NCBI RefSeq assembly: GCF_021390475.1
Contig: NZ_JAJUWS010000013.1
Span: 61,212-125,211, forward strand
DNA length: 64,000 bases
Reading direction: 5' to 3'
Source: Streptomyces sp. ST2-7A
GTDB lineage: Bacteria; Actinomycetota; Actinomycetes; Streptomycetales; Streptomycetaceae
How positions within the stretch are numbered: the first letter of the stretch is position 1; the number at the start of each line of letters is the position of its first letter. The position numbers were made by a program, and so were the translations under genes. The notes beneath the pieces are model-generated. The model had not been told where the DNA came from and did not search any database. It was given only the letters and a program-made list of their open reading frames with translations. Positions 44,130 to 54,109 of the stretch are shown here, piece after piece.

Positions 44130-45224
44130 GTGCCGATGAGCGGATTCCTCGACCCGGGCTTCCTCGCCGCGCTGGCCGCCGGCGTGGCGGTCGGCGGCGG
44201 CCTGGCCCTGCTGGTCGCGGCGGTGCGCGGCTTCCCGCCCAAGAGCATGGAGGAGCGCGAGCGGGCCGAACGGCGACGTGCCGAGGTCGCCCGCTTCCTG
44301 GGGCGGCGCACCATGATCGCCGCGCTGCTGTCCCTGCTGGTGCTGCTGTTCACCCGCTGGCCGGTCGCCGCCCTGGCCACCGCCCTGCTCGTCTACACCT
44401 GGGACCGGCTCTTCGGCGGCGCCGCCGAGGAACGCGCCGCGATGCGGCGGGTCGAGGCGCTCGCCTCCTGGACGGAGTCGCTGCGCGACACCATCGCCGG
44501 GGCCGTCGGCCTCGAACAGGCCATCCCCGCCTCCGCCCGGGCCGCCGCCCCGGCGCTGCGCGAGCCGCTGAACAACCTGGTGGACCGGCTGCGCTCGCGG
44601 ATGCCGCTCTCCGACGCGCTCCAGGAGTTCGCCGACGAACTCGACGACTCCTCCGCCGACATCATCATCGCCTCGCTCATCCTCAACGCGCGGCTGCGCG
44701 GCCCCGGTCTGCGCGAGGTGCTCGGCGCGCTGGCCCGCTCGGCCCGCGAGGAGGTGGACATGCGACAGCGGGTGATGGCCCAGCGCGCCTCCACCCGGCG
44801 CAGCGTGCAGATCGTCGTCGCCGTCAGCGTGCTCTTCCCGCTCGGCCTGGCGATCTTCAATCCCTCCTTCGTGGAGCCCTACGGCGACCCGCTGGGGCAG
44901 GCCGTGCTGGGCGTGGTCTGCCTGCTGTTCGGTCTCGGGTTCTGGTGGATGCGCAGCCTGTCGAAGATCCAGGTGCCCGAGCGGTTCATGACCGGACGCG
45001 CGGGCGCCGGACGGGCGGCGAACGTCCCCGCCGCCGACCGTCGCACCGACCAGGCCCCGCTGCCCGGCTTCGGCCGGCTGCCCGGACGGGGCTCCCGCGC
45101 GAGGGCCGGAACGGGGGCCGGCGCGGGCGCGGCGGGCGATACCGCCGGCACCGGAACCGGATGGCGACCCTCGGACGGGACCCCCCGTCGCGAGGGGCGG
45201 GACGGAAGGGGGGCCCGGACGTGA
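44130..45224 (+). CDS. TadB-like pilus membrane platform protein
   Basis: The 364-residue protein has N-terminal helices, a central type II secretion F domain (SLRDTIAGAVGLEQAIPASA; MPLSDALQEFADELDD) and C-terminal helices, then a 75-residue Arg/Gly-rich tail. TadB with TadC forms the inner-membrane platform. The GTG at 44130 or the ATG at 44136 could be the start. Its TGA overlaps the GTG of TadC. Confidence 0.9.
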   Translation: MPMSGFLDPGFLAALAAGVAVGGGLALLVAAVRGFPPKSMEERERAERRRAEVARFLGRRTMIAALLSLLVLLFTRWPVAALATALLVYTWDRLFGGAAEERAAMRRVEALASWTESLRDTIAGAVGLEQAIPASARAAAPALREPLNNLVDRLRSRMPLSDALQEFADELDDSSADIIIASLILNARLRGPGLREVLGALARSAREEVDMRQRVMAQRASTRRSVQIVVAVSVLFPLGLAIFNPSFVEPYGDPLGQAVLGVVCLLFGLGFWWMRSLSKIQVPERFMTGRAGAGRAANVPAADRRTDQAPLPGFGRLPGRGSRARAGTGAGAGAAGDTAGTGTGWRPSDGTPRREGRDGRGART

Positions 45225-46168
45225 CGACGGACATCACCGGCCCGGTGATCGTCGGGGCGGTCTTCGGCCTCGGCCTGTACGTGCTGGTCCGCGCCATGGT
45301 GCCGACCCGCCGCGGCGCGGTCTCCACGATCGCCCGGGTGGACGCGCTGCGTCACCGGGGAGCCGGCGGGGGCTTCCACCCCGCCGCCCGCCCCGGCACG
45401 GCCGAACCGGCCCGCCCCTCCCGGCTGGACGAACTGCGGGCCAACGCCGGCCGGCAGCTCTCCGAGGCGTACCGCAGGCGCGGTTGGGAACAGCGTTCGC
45501 TCCGCGCCGACCTGGCGCTGCTGGAACGCGGCTGGGAGGAGTTCCTGGCGACCAAGGTCGTCATGGCGGCGCTGGGGCTGTTCTTCGGGCCGTTCCTGTT
45601 CGGGGTGATCTGGATGCTGGGTTTCGGCAGCAGCCCCTTCATCCCGCTGTGGCTGGCACTGGTCTGCGCGCTCGGCTTCTTCTTCCTGCCCGACGTGGAG
45701 GTCCGCCGGGACGCCGTCGCCCGGCGCAAGGACTTCCGCCGGGTGATCGCCGCCTACCTCGACCTGGTCTCCATGAGCCTGGCCGGGGGCCGGGGTCTGC
45801 CCGAGGCGTTGAAGGCCGCCTCCGAGGTGAGCGACAGTTGGGCGCTGGTGCGGATCCGCACCGCCCTGTCCGACGCCCGGATCACCGGCCTGAGCCAGTG
45901 GCAGGCCCTCGGGCGCCTCGGCGAAGAGGTCGGGGTGGAGGAACTGCGGGACCTGTCGAGTTCCCTGGCGCTCGTCGCCGACGACGGCGCCAAGGTGCGC
46001 ACCTCCCTGGCGGCGCGCGCCGAGACCATGCGCAATCGCGAACTGGCCGAGATCGAGGGGAGCGCGGGGGAGAAGTCGCAGTCCATGCTGGTCGCGCAGC
46101 TGCTGCTGTGCGTGGGTTTCCTGATCTTCCTGGTGTTCCCGGCGGGAATGCGGGTCTTCGGCATCTGA
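45221..46168 (+). CDS. TadC-like pilus membrane platform protein
   Basis: The 315-residue protein has a type II secretion F domain (YLDLVSMSLAGGRGLPEALK) and terminal membrane helices ending in LLCVGFLIFLVFPAGM. The GTG start overlaps the TadB stop (GTGA). Together the two form the motor platform on which CpaF acts. Confidence 0.9.
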   Translation: MTTDITGPVIVGAVFGLGLYVLVRAMVPTRRGAVSTIARVDALRHRGAGGGFHPAARPGTAEPARPSRLDELRANAGRQLSEAYRRRGWEQRSLRADLALLERGWEEFLATKVVMAALGLFFGPFLFGVIWMLGFGSSPFIPLWLALVCALGFFFLPDVEVRRDAVARRKDFRRVIAAYLDLVSMSLAGGRGLPEALKAASEVSDSWALVRIRTALSDARITGLSQWQALGRLGEEVGVEELRDLSSSLALVADDGAKVRTSLAARAETMRNRELAEIEGSAGEKSQSMLVAQLLLCVGFLIFLVFPAGMRVFGI

Positions 46169-46215
46169 CGCCGCGTCGGGGCCGACCGAGGGTTTGCGAG
46201 AGGACAACGATCGAT

Positions 46216-46527
46216 ATGCGACGGAACGACATGACGAACACCGACACCGGAATCGACACCGACACCGGGGGCGGTCGGGGCGGTCGCCCCGCCGGTTTCG
46301 CCCACCCCGTGGTGGGATACCTGCTGGCCTCCCTGACGCTCCGGTACCGCCGGGTCCGCTCGGGGGAGCTGGACCGGGGCGCCTCGGCCATCGAGTGGGT
46401 CATCATCGCCGCCATCGTGGTGGGCCTGGTGGCCGGCATCGGCCGGATCATCATGTCCGCGCTCCAGGGCCGCGCGAGCGACGTCAGCGACTGCATCGCG
46501 GGCGTCCAGGACACCCAGAACTGCTGA
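46216..46527 (+). CDS. Flp-type pilin
   Basis: The 103-residue protein carries a class IV prepilin site RGASAIEWVIIAA at about residue 56: G followed by four residues and Glu at +5, then a single hydrophobic helix. The last 25 residues end with two cysteines. After cleavage by a prepilin peptidase (not in this window) it would be the pilus subunit. The ATG at 46216 gives an unusually long leader of about 56 residues; an ATG at 46231 is possible. Confidence 0.82.
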   Translation: MRRNDMTNTDTGIDTDTGGGRGGRPAGFAHPVVGYLLASLTLRYRRVRSGELDRGASAIEWVIIAAIVVGLVAGIGRIIMSALQGRASDVSDCIAGVQDTQNC

Positions 46528-46534
46528 CCCGGTC

Positions 46535-47014
46535 GTGCGCGGAGTCGAAGCGATGATCGCCGGGGTGCGGCGCAGACTGGGCCCCGGCGCCGACCGGGGC
46601 GGGGTCGTGGGACGCTCCGGGAACGACCGGGGGGCGTCCGCGATCGAGTTCGTGGTGCTCACCCCGCTCATGTTCTTCATGATCTTCGCGGCGGTGCAGT
46701 TCGCGCTCTACTCCTTCGCCGAGCACGTGGCGAAGGCCGCCGCGCAGGCGGGGGCGCGCACCGCGCGGGCCGAGGCCGACGCCAACCCCGGTACCTGGAT
46801 CGGCTCCGCGAGGGAGAAGTCCCACGAGTACATCGACCAGCTCGGGCGCGGCCTGTTCGACGGCCGTCCGCTGGTGGACGTGGAGCGGCCGGCCGAGTAC
46901 ACGGTCCGGGTGACGGTCACCGGGAACGTGCCGACGATCATGCCCGGCATGTCGTTGGGAGTGACCGCGGTCTCCGAGGGACCGGTCGAACGCTTCGTGC
47001 CGGACGGGGGGTGA
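46535..47014 (+). CDS. TadE-like minor pilin
   Basis: The 159-residue protein has the prepilin-like motif DRGASAIEFVVLTPLMFFM at about residue 32 followed by one hydrophobic helix and a soluble domain of about 100 residues. TadE proteins are minor pseudopilins of the Tad system. A GTG at 46535 is assumed; an ATG at 46553 is an alternative. Confidence 0.85.
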   Translation: MRGVEAMIAGVRRRLGPGADRGGVVGRSGNDRGASAIEFVVLTPLMFFMIFAAVQFALYSFAEHVAKAAAQAGARTARAEADANPGTWIGSAREKSHEYIDQLGRGLFDGRPLVDVERPAEYTVRVTVTGNVPTIMPGMSLGVTAVSEGPVERFVPDGG

Positions 47015-47017
47015 GTC

Positions 47018-47476
47018 GTGCGACGGGGGAACACACCGGTGACCTCCGGCGGGAAGCCGGTGGACCGGCCGACCCGCCGGTCGGACGACCGGGGGGTCAC
47101 GGCCGTGGAGATGGTGCTGCTGGCGCCGCTGATGATCACCTTCGTCCTGGTGCTCGTCGCGCTGGGGCAGATGGTCTCGGGACGCAACGCCGTGGACGGC
47201 GCGGCGCGCGACGCCGCCCGCGCCGGCTCACTGGAACGCACCACGGGCGAGGCCGCGAGCGCCTCGAACTCCGTGGTCGGCGACCAGTTGGGGGACATCT
47301 GCGTGCCCGGCAGTGTGCGGGTGCGCCCGACCGGCTCGGGCCACGAACCGGGCTCGCTCTACACCGTGGAGGTCAGTTGCCGGGTGCGCGCGCTGGCGAT
47401 GCTCGGGCTGCCCGTCACGACCAGTGTCTCCAGCACCTCGGCCTCGCCCATCGACCCCTACCGGAGGTCCGGATGA
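47018..47476 (+). CDS. second TadE-like minor pilin
   Basis: The 152-residue protein has DRGVTAVEMVLLAPLMITF with the G-x4-E signature at about residue 25, a hydrophobic helix and a soluble tail with two Cys. The GTG start lies three bases after the preceding stop. The last codons overlap the next gene's ATG. Confidence 0.85.
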   Translation: MRRGNTPVTSGGKPVDRPTRRSDDRGVTAVEMVLLAPLMITFVLVLVALGQMVSGRNAVDGAARDAARAGSLERTTGEAASASNSVVGDQLGDICVPGSVRVRPTGSGHEPGSLYTVEVSCRVRALAMLGLPVTTSVSSTSASPIDPYRRSG

Positions 47477-48036
47477 GCGTCCGCCGACACCCGGCCCGCC
47501 GACACCCGGCCCGCCGACACCCGGCCCACCGACACCCGGCCCACCGAGACCCGGCCGGTCCCGGAGTCCCGGCCCGTTCCGCCGGCGCGCGGAACGACGC
47601 GCCGGGGACCGCCCGGGCCGACCGGGGGTCGGGCGCGGTCATCACGGTCTTCTTCGCCGTCGTCGTCCTCGGGCTCGCCGCCTTCATCGTCGACGGCGGC
47701 ATGGCCATCGCCCAGCGCGAACGCGCCATGGACATCGCCGAGCAGGCCGCCCGCTACGCCGCCCAGGACCTCGACGAGGAGGCGCTGCGCTCCGGCGCCG
47801 CGGTCGGCATCAACTTCGACAACTGCGACGCGCGCGTCACCGAGTTCGTCGGGGCGATCCGGCTGACCAGCGCGTCCGTCGCCCACCGCAACTGTGAGAG
47901 GGAGGCGGAGGACGCGGTGACCGTGTACGTCGTGGTGACCTACCGACCGGTCTTCGCGGGCGTCCTCTTCAACACGCTCACCACCGAGGGCAGAGCCACC
48001 GCGTACGCCGACACCGGCGCCCCGCCGGCCCCCTGA
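47473..48036 (+). CDS. TadG-like pilus-associated protein
   Basis: The 187-residue protein has a hydrophobic helix in DRGSGAVITVFFAVVVLGLA (Tad-like N-terminal anchor, about residue 52) and a soluble domain. It starts with an Arg/His/Pro/Ala repeat (see repeat entry) that is probably cytoplasmic. The ATG overlaps the stop of the previous TadE-like gene. Confidence 0.82.
   Translation: MSVRRHPARRHPARRHPAHRHPAHRDPAGPGVPARSAGARNDAPGTARADRGSGAVITVFFAVVVLGLAAFIVDGGMAIAQRERAMDIAEQAARYAAQDLDEEALRSGAAVGINFDNCDARVTEFVGAIRLTSASVAHRNCEREAEDAVTVYVVVTYRPVFAGVLFNTLTTEGRATAYADTGAPPAP
47482..47556 (+). repeat. 15-base tandem repeat encoding RRHPA units
   Basis: Five units of 15 bases, the first three identical and the last two with single changes, encode RRHPA, RRHPA, RRHPA, HRHPA and HRDPA-like pentapeptides at the start of the TadG-like protein. 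Length variation by slippage would keep the frame. Confidence 0.88.
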
Positions 48037-48119
48037 CCCCCGGCCGGCCCCCCGGCCCCCGAAACGACTCCGGCCCCCGAAACGACCCGGCACCGAACCC
48101 ACCCACGGGAGCAGACCAC

Positions 48120-51100
48120 ATGGCGCGCAGCACCTCCACCGGGAGCGGCCCCCGGCCCGTCCACGTGCGGGTCGGTCGCTCCGCCGGCGACTGGTTGAAG
48201 GCGATCGCCGCCTTCCTGGCCCTGGCCGTCATGGTCGTCGGCGTGCCCCTCTCCCTGGCGTGGTTCATCGGCTGGCCGCTGCCCACCACCGCCCCGAACT
48301 GGGAGATGCTCACCCGGGAGATCGGTACCGAGGTCTTCCTCAACGTGCTGGGCGTCCTGGTGTGGATCGCCTGGGCGCAGTTCACCGCCTGCGTGATCGT
48401 CGAGATGCGGGCCGCCCTCTCCGGAGTGGGCCTGCCCCGCCGGGTGCCCGGCGCCGGCCCCGGGCAGCTGCTGGCCCGGCAACTGGTCGGCGCGCTGCTG
48501 CTCCTGGGCTCGGCCGCCGCCGGCTTCGCCCCGGGCCCGGGCGCCATCGGCGCCGATCTCGACCGGCACCACCCCGGCGGCCCCGCCGCCGTCGTCGAGG
48601 CCCAGCAGACCCCCGGACAGGAACGCGCCGAGCGCGCCCCCGGCATCACCGAGGCCGACCGTGCCATGGCCATCCCCCAACAGGACGGCGGCGAGGAAGC
48701 CGACGCGGCGGACGCCACGAAGTACTACCGCATCCAGCCCCCCGAGGGCCGTCACCACGACACCCTGTGGGGCATCTCCGAGCGTCACCTGGGCGACGGG
48801 CTGCGCTACAAGGAGATCTACGAGCTCAACCGGGACCGGGTCCAGCCCGACGGTTCCCGGCTCACCGAGGCCAGCCTGATCCGACCCGGCTGGATCCTGG
48901 AGATGCCGGCCGACGCCACCGGCGGCGAACTCGTCGAGGCCCCCGTCGACCTGGACGGGATGTCGGACGACGAGGCCGACGAGTTCCGTGACTACCGCGA
49001 GACCGGCGACACCGCGGCCGACACCGGGGCCGGGGACGCCGGAGCCGACGCCGGCGCACCGGGCGGGGCCGGGGACGACCCGCAGCCCTCGCCGGTACCC
49101 GATCCCGCGGCCGACCACTCCGACTGGACCGGCCCCGGTGCCGGGGAACCCGCCGGCGGCGGGGAGACCGAACACGCCGTGGTCCCCGCCGAACGGGTCG
49201 ACGACGCGGGCACCGCCGACCCCGGGGACTCCGGCCGCGGCCTGTCCGACGCCCTGATGGCCGCCCCGCTGCTGGCGGCCGGCCTCCTCGTCGCACTCGG
49301 CCGGGCCCGTCGCCAGGCCCTGTGGCAGGCCGCCGCGGGCACGCTGAACCGGGGCGTCGGCGACGACCTGGAGCCGGTGACCCCCGCCGCGACCAACGCC
49401 CGCGACGCGCTCCTGGCGGGCGCCGACCCCGGCGCCGTCGTCTTCCTGGACCGGGCGCTGCGCGGCCTGTCCGACAGCCTGGACGCCGAGGGCCGCACCC
49501 TGCCCGCCGTGTACGCCGCGTGGCTCGGCGCCGACGAACTCCACCTCCAGCTCGCGCACCCGGCCGGTGACCCGCCGGCCCCCTGGCAGTCCGGCCAGAG
49601 CGACACCTACTGGACGCTGGAGCGCTCCCGGCTCCCCGTCGGCCCCGGCGACCCGGAGCCCGCGGCGGAGGCCCCCTACCCCGGCCTGGTCAGCCTCGGT
49701 ACCCGAGACGGCATCCGTCTGCTGCTGAACCTGGAGGCCGTGCCCGGCATCGTCTCCGTGCTCGGCGCCCCCCGGGACCGGGAGGCCGTGCTCGGCTCGG
49801 TCGCCGCGGAACTGGCCACCAACGGCTGGTCGGACCGGATGACCGTGACCCTGGTCGGTTTCGGCGCCGAGATGACCGCCCTGGCCCCCACCCGGGTCCG
49901 TCACCTGGAGGACATCGCCGGCCTGCTGGAGGTCATGGAGACGGAGACCCACCTCCGCCACGCCAACCTCGGTCACACCGGACAGGACAGCATCCTCACC
50001 GGCCGCACCGGCCCCTCCCGCCGCCACCACTGGGCCCCGCACCTGGTGGTCGTCGGGGTGGAGCCCACCGAGGACGAGGCGGAGCGCCTGGGCGCGCTCG
50101 CCTCGGTCTCCGCGCCCCTGGGCATCGGCTACCTGGTGACCTCCGACCGGCCCGACCTGCCCGGCCTGGCCTGGGAGTTCGAGGTCACCGACGAGGGCCT
50201 GCTCAAGGAGCCCGACATGGGACTGGAACTGACCGCCCAACTGCTCCCCGCCGCCGGGCGGGCGGCGGTCGTCGAGCTGTTCGCCGGCCTCGCCGCCGGC
50301 GACGGCGCCGACGGGAACGACCGCGCGGGCGGCACGCCCGCCGCCGGCACCGCCGGGCACGCCCCCGGACCCGTCTTCACCGTGGACCTCACCTCCCGGG
50401 GCAAGCCCGAGGTCTACGCCGAGATCATGGGCGGCTACACCGTCACCGGTCTCCCCGAGCCGGAGCCCGAGCGCGCGGACCGGCTGCGCGAGGCGCTCGC
50501 CCTGCTCCTGCTGCACCGGGGCGGCGTGCACCCCCGGGTGATGGCGGCGGCGCTGTGGCCGCGCGGCGTCTCCGAGGACGTCCACGACGCCTTCCTCGCC
50601 CGACTCGGCGAATGGCTGGGCGAGGACGCGGAGGGAACGCCCCGCCTGGCGACCGCCCCCGACGGTCGGCTGACCCTCTCCGCCCGGGTCGTCTCCGACT
50701 GGGACGTGCTGCGCACCCTCCACCACCACGCCGGCCGCCCCGGCGCCGTCGAACGCGCCCGCCGGCTCACCGACGCCCTCGCCCTGGCCCGCGGCCCGCT
50801 GCTGGACGGGCAGCGCGCGGAGGGCGGGTACGCCTGGCTCGACCACGAGATCGTCGACGCGCAGTACCCGCTGCTCGTCGCGGGTATCGCGCTCGGCCTG
50901 GCCGAGGAGCAGCTGGCGGCGGGGAAGGGCGAGCAGGCGTACCTGGCGGTCCGCTCGGCGCTGGCCGCCGCGCCGACCGACGAGCGGCTGTGGAACGAGC
51001 TGCTGCGCGCCGCGCACGCCACCGGCAACCGGGAGTGGCTGGAGGGGGCGGCGGACTGGCTCACCGCCCACCACGCGCAGCTCTTCGGGGCCGATCAGCC

Positions 51101-51176
51101 GCTGCCGGCCCGTACCCGGGCCCTGATGGACGAGTTCCTGCCCGGCCGCCGGGTCGAGGACAACGCCGTCTCCTGA
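48120..51176 (+). CDS. LysM and BTAD domain membrane protein of the Tad locus
   Basis: The 1018-residue protein has two or three membrane helices in the first 140 residues. A LysM-like domain lies at about 200-265 (HHDTLWGISERHLGDG and IYELNRDRV), and an acidic Pro/Gly-rich linker with another helix follows. The C-terminal bacterial transcriptional activator domain (BTAD; helical repeats from about 790 to the end) lacks an obvious DNA-binding helix-turn-helix. Such proteins stand at the end of Tad loci in Streptomyces. The joining of a cell-wall-binding module with a signalling helical domain suggests sensing or coordination, which is inference. Confidence 0.85.
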   Translation: MARSTSTGSGPRPVHVRVGRSAGDWLKAIAAFLALAVMVVGVPLSLAWFIGWPLPTTAPNWEMLTREIGTEVFLNVLGVLVWIAWAQFTACVIVEMRAALSGVGLPRRVPGAGPGQLLARQLVGALLLLGSAAAGFAPGPGAIGADLDRHHPGGPAAVVEAQQTPGQERAERAPGITEADRAMAIPQQDGGEEADAADATKYYRIQPPEGRHHDTLWGISERHLGDGLRYKEIYELNRDRVQPDGSRLTEASLIRPGWILEMPADATGGELVEAPVDLDGMSDDEADEFRDYRETGDTAADTGAGDAGADAGAPGGAGDDPQPSPVPDPAADHSDWTGPGAGEPAGGGETEHAVVPAERVDDAGTADPGDSGRGLSDALMAAPLLAAGLLVALGRARRQALWQAAAGTLNRGVGDDLEPVTPAATNARDALLAGADPGAVVFLDRALRGLSDSLDAEGRTLPAVYAAWLGADELHLQLAHPAGDPPAPWQSGQSDTYWTLERSRLPVGPGDPEPAAEAPYPGLVSLGTRDGIRLLLNLEAVPGIVSVLGAPRDREAVLGSVAAELATNGWSDRMTVTLVGFGAEMTALAPTRVRHLEDIAGLLEVMETETHLRHANLGHTGQDSILTGRTGPSRRHHWAPHLVVVGVEPTEDEAERLGALASVSAPLGIGYLVTSDRPDLPGLAWEFEVTDEGLLKEPDMGLELTAQLLPAAGRAAVVELFAGLAAGDGADGNDRAGGTPAAGTAGHAPGPVFTVDLTSRGKPEVYAEIMGGYTVTGLPEPEPERADRLREALALLLLHRGGVHPRVMAAALWPRGVSEDVHDAFLARLGEWLGEDAEGTPRLATAPDGRLTLSARVVSDWDVLRTLHHHAGRPGAVERARRLTDALALARGPLLDGQRAEGGYAWLDHEIVDAQYPLLVAGIALGLAEEQLAAGKGEQAYLAVRSALAAAPTDERLWNELLRAAHATGNREWLEGAADWLTAHHAQLFGADQPLPARTRALMDEFLPGRRVEDNAVS

Positions 51177-51208
51177 GACCGACGGCCTCCCGACGCCAAC
51201 GCTGTGTC

Positions 51209-51246
51209 GTCCGCCGGGGTCCGAGCTCCTCGCGGCCCCGGCGGAC
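51209..51246 (+). terminator. terminator of the Tad operon
   Basis: GTCCGCCGGGG (51209-51219) and CCCCGGCGGAC (51236-51246) form a perfect 11-base stem around a 16-base loop, 33 bases after the last pilus-locus gene. Confidence 0.7.
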
Positions 51247-51295
51247 CGCCGACCCGCCCCGAACGCCGGAGGGCGCGTCCGAGCCGGTGAACCCG

Positions 51296-51866
51296 TCAGG
51301 GCCGGGGGCGCCGGGCCGCGACGATCGCCGAGGCGTCCGGGGTGGTGAACACCTCGGTCGCGGTCAACTCCGGATGGGTGAGGCGGCGGAGGCGGAGTCC
51401 GTCCACCTCGCCGCCGAAAAGGGGCGGCCAACGCGACGAGGGCGTGAAGTCGTCCATGACGAGGAGACCGCCCGGCGCGAGCGGGTCGACGACCCGCCCC
51501 GAGGCGTCCCGTTCGCCCCCGCCGTCGCGGAAGAAGGCATCGAACGGGGCGTGCCGTTCGAGTAGTCGCCGGTCCCCGGCTATCACCTCGACGCGCCCGT
51601 CGTCCGCGAAGAGATCGGCGACCCGACGGGCCGACCCCTCATCCCGCTCCACGGTGACCGGGCGCGCCGGCACCGAGGCCGTCGTGCGGCCGGGCGGTGC
51701 CCACTCCGGCGCCGGTGCCGCTCTGCGTGGCGGCGTCGTCGGGTTTCGCGGCGGCGGGTGTGGCGAGCAGCCGCCCCACCCCGGGATCACGGCGCTGCCC
51801 GAACCCCGTGGCGGCGGCGTTCCCCGGCGCCGCCGCCACGCGGGGCGGGAGCGGTGGACCGGTCAC
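51296..51866 (-). pseudogene. frameshifted SAM-dependent O-methyltransferase-like gene
   Basis: The C-terminal part (51296 to about 51690) encodes VTVERDEGSARRVADLF and PLAPGGLLVMDDFTPSSRWP, typical of class I SAM-dependent methyltransferases of about 200 residues. The matching N-terminal part, DPGVGRLLATPAAAKP and SGTGAGVGTA (the SAM loop), is in another frame and starts at a GTG at 51866 that overlaps the stop of the ABC transporter. The frame change lies near 51690-51700 and is repaired by removing one base. It is a decayed gene or a sequence error. Confidence 0.7.
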
Positions 51867-53809
51867 CGGCTGCCCGGGGGATCGGGAACCGGCGGCGCCC
51901 CGGCCGCCGGGCCGTTGTCGGGTCCGGCCTCCGGGGTGTCCGGGCCGGCGGAGCCCTCCGAGCCGTCGAGGAACTGCGTGGCGGCCAACTCGGCGTAGAG
52001 GCCGTCCCCGGCGACCAGTTCGGTGTGGGTGCCGACCGCCCGCACCCGGCCCGCGTCCAGGACCACGATCCGATCCGCCGCCATCACGGTGGACAGCCGG
52101 TGGGCCACCACCAGCACGGTGGTGGTGTCGGCGGCGGATGCGACCGTCCCCCGCAGCGCGGCCTCGTTCACCGCGTCCAACTGCGAGGTCGCCTCGTCCA
52201 ACAGCAGCAGGCGCGGCCGGCGCAGCAGCGCCCGGGCGATCGCCACCCGCTGCCTCTCCCCGCCGGAGAGGCGGGTGCCCCGGTGGCCCACCCGGGTCTC
52301 CAGCCCTTCCGGCAGCCTCGCCACCAGCGCGTCGAGCCGGGCGGTGCGCAGCACCTCGCGGATCTCCTCCTCCCCGGCGTCGGGGTGGCCCAGCACCAGG
52401 TTGTCCCGCAGGGTGCCGGAGAGCACCGGGGCGTCCTGCTCCACGTAACCGATGGCGGCCCGCAGCCGGTGCAGATCCCATTCCCGCAGGTCGGTGTCGT
52501 CCAGCAGGATTCGTCCCGCGCTCGGCTCGTGGAAGCGCTCGATCAGCGAGAACAGCGTGGTCTTGCCCGCCCCCGAGGGCCCCACGAAGGCCGTCATCCC
52601 GCGCGCGGGTATGTCGAGGTCGATGCCGTGGTGCACCTCCGGCAGCTCCTCGGAGTAGCGGAAGCGCACCCCGTCGAAGCGGAGCGAGGCGGGGCCGGCC
52701 CCGGTCCCGTCACTCGTGTCGCCCGCGCCGTCGGCCGATGTCGTCGGGGCGGGGGCCGGTTCGACCGGCAGTCGTCGGGTCTCGCCGATCCGGTCGATCG
52801 CCGCCGCGCCCACCTGGTAGCGGGTCACCGCCGCGACCAACTGCTGGATCGGTGCCATCAGGTAGAACACGTACAGCAGGAAGGCCACCAGGGTGGCCAC
52901 GTCGATCGCCCCGGAGGCGACCCGGGCACCGCCCACCGCCAACACCGTGATGAACGCGGCCTGGATCGCCAGACCCGCCGTGTTCCCCGCGAGGGCCGAC
53001 CACTTGGCGGCGTGCACGCTCTCCCGCCAGGACGCCTCGGCGGCCTCGTGCACGACCCGTTCCTCACGGGCTTCGGCACCCGACGCCTTGATCGTGCGCA
53101 TCGCGCCCAGCACGCGCTCCAGGGTGGCCCCCATCACACCCACCGATTCCTGTGCGCGCTTGCTCGCCCGGTGGATGCGCGGCACGATCACCCCGATCAC
53201 CAGCGCGGCGAGCGCGATCACGCCCAGGGTCACACCCAGCAGCGGCGCGTCCACCACCGCCATCAGCACCACCGTCGCCACCAGGGTCAGACCGCCGGTG
53301 CCGAAGCCGATGAGGGAGTCGGTGGTGACGGACCGCAGCAGGGTGGTGTCCGAGGTGACCCGGGCCAGCAGATCGCCCGGTTCGCTGCGGTCCACCGCGC
53401 CGATCCGCAGCCGCAGCAGGTGGGAGACGAGGGTGCGCCGGGAGTCCAGCACCACCGACTCGGCGGTGCGCTGCAGCACGTAGCCGCCCAGCGAGCCGAT
53501 CACCGCGTTGGCCAGTACGAGGACGGTCATCGCCACCAGGGCGCCGGTGATCGCCCGCTCGGCGGAGAGGTTCTCGATCAGGGACTTGGCGACCAGCGGG
53601 AGCGCCAGCCCGGTGGCCCCGGTGATCAGCGAGAGCAGGGCGCCCAGGGCCAGGGCGCGACGGTGTGGCCGCACGTGGCCCAGCAGCACCCGCCACGGGG
53701 CCGGCTCGCCCTCGGGGCGCCGCCCGGCCGGCTTCCCCGCCCCCGGCCCGGCCGGCTCCTCCTCGGAACGGATGCCCCGGTCGGACCCCGCTGTCGTCGT
53801 ACCGCTCAT
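51863..53809 (-). CDS. ABC exporter (fused permease and ATPase)
   Basis: The 648-residue half-transporter has six predicted membrane helices (about residues 50-320). Its ATPase domain has Walker [10 protein letters not shown], the Q loop [11 protein letters not shown], the signature LSGGERQR, Walker [10 protein letters not shown] and the switch His in VAHRLST. It should work as a homodimer exporting drugs, lipids or peptides. A stop-start overlap links it to the methyltransferase-like gene. The C-terminal 30 residues are Pro/Gly-rich. Substrate unknown. Confidence 0.94.
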   Translation of the reverse strand: MSGTTTAGSDRGIRSEEEPAGPGAGKPAGRRPEGEPAPWRVLLGHVRPHRRALALGALLSLITGATGLALPLVAKSLIENLSAERAITGALVAMTVLVLANAVIGSLGGYVLQRTAESVVLDSRRTLVSHLLRLRIGAVDRSEPGDLLARVTSDTTLLRSVTTDSLIGFGTGGLTLVATVVLMAVVDAPLLGVTLGVIALAALVIGVIVPRIHRASKRAQESVGVMGATLERVLGAMRTIKASGAEAREERVVHEAAEASWRESVHAAKWSALAGNTAGLAIQAAFITVLAVGGARVASGAIDVATLVAFLLYVFYLMAPIQQLVAAVTRYQVGAAAIDRIGETRRLPVEPAPAPTTSADGAGDTSDGTGAGPASLRFDGVRFRYSEELPEVHHGIDLDIPARGMTAFVGPSGAGKTTLFSLIERFHEPSAGRILLDDTDLREWDLHRLRAAIGYVEQDAPVLSGTLRDNLVLGHPDAGEEEIREVLRTARLDALVARLPEGLETRVGHRGTRLSGGERQRVAIARALLRRPRLLLLDEATSQLDAVNEAALRGTVASAADTTTVLVVAHRLSTVMAADRIVVLDAGRVRAVGTHTELVAGDGLYAELAATQFLDGSEGSAGPDTPEAGPDNGPAAGAPPVPDPPGSR

Positions 53810-54109
53810 CGCCGACCTCCTCGGACGGCGCCCGGCGCCGGCCGTACTCCGTCCCTCCCGGCCCGGTTCGCCCGGGCGCGGTGATCCCCATCATGGGGGG
53901 CGGCACCGACAACCGTCGGGCCGGCCCCGCGTACCCGGGGACGCCGTCCGGCCCTCCGGGGTTGAGCCGGAGCTCGCCCGCGCTCCGCCCAACCACCGTC
54001 TCCCATGGATGGGTTGGGAACACGCCGGCGATGTTTTCCGACCGGAAACCGACCCGGATTTCCCGCCGGGGACAGTTGGCGGGGCGTTCCGAATGGGTAT
54101 GGCAGGAGC
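53810..54109. other. intergenic region between divergent ABC exporter and 54110 gene
   Basis: The 300 bases hold presumably two promoters, but I find no clear -10/-35 pair or gene. A GCAGGAG sequence lies only a base or two before the ATG at 54110, which is unusually close. Confidence 0.35.
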
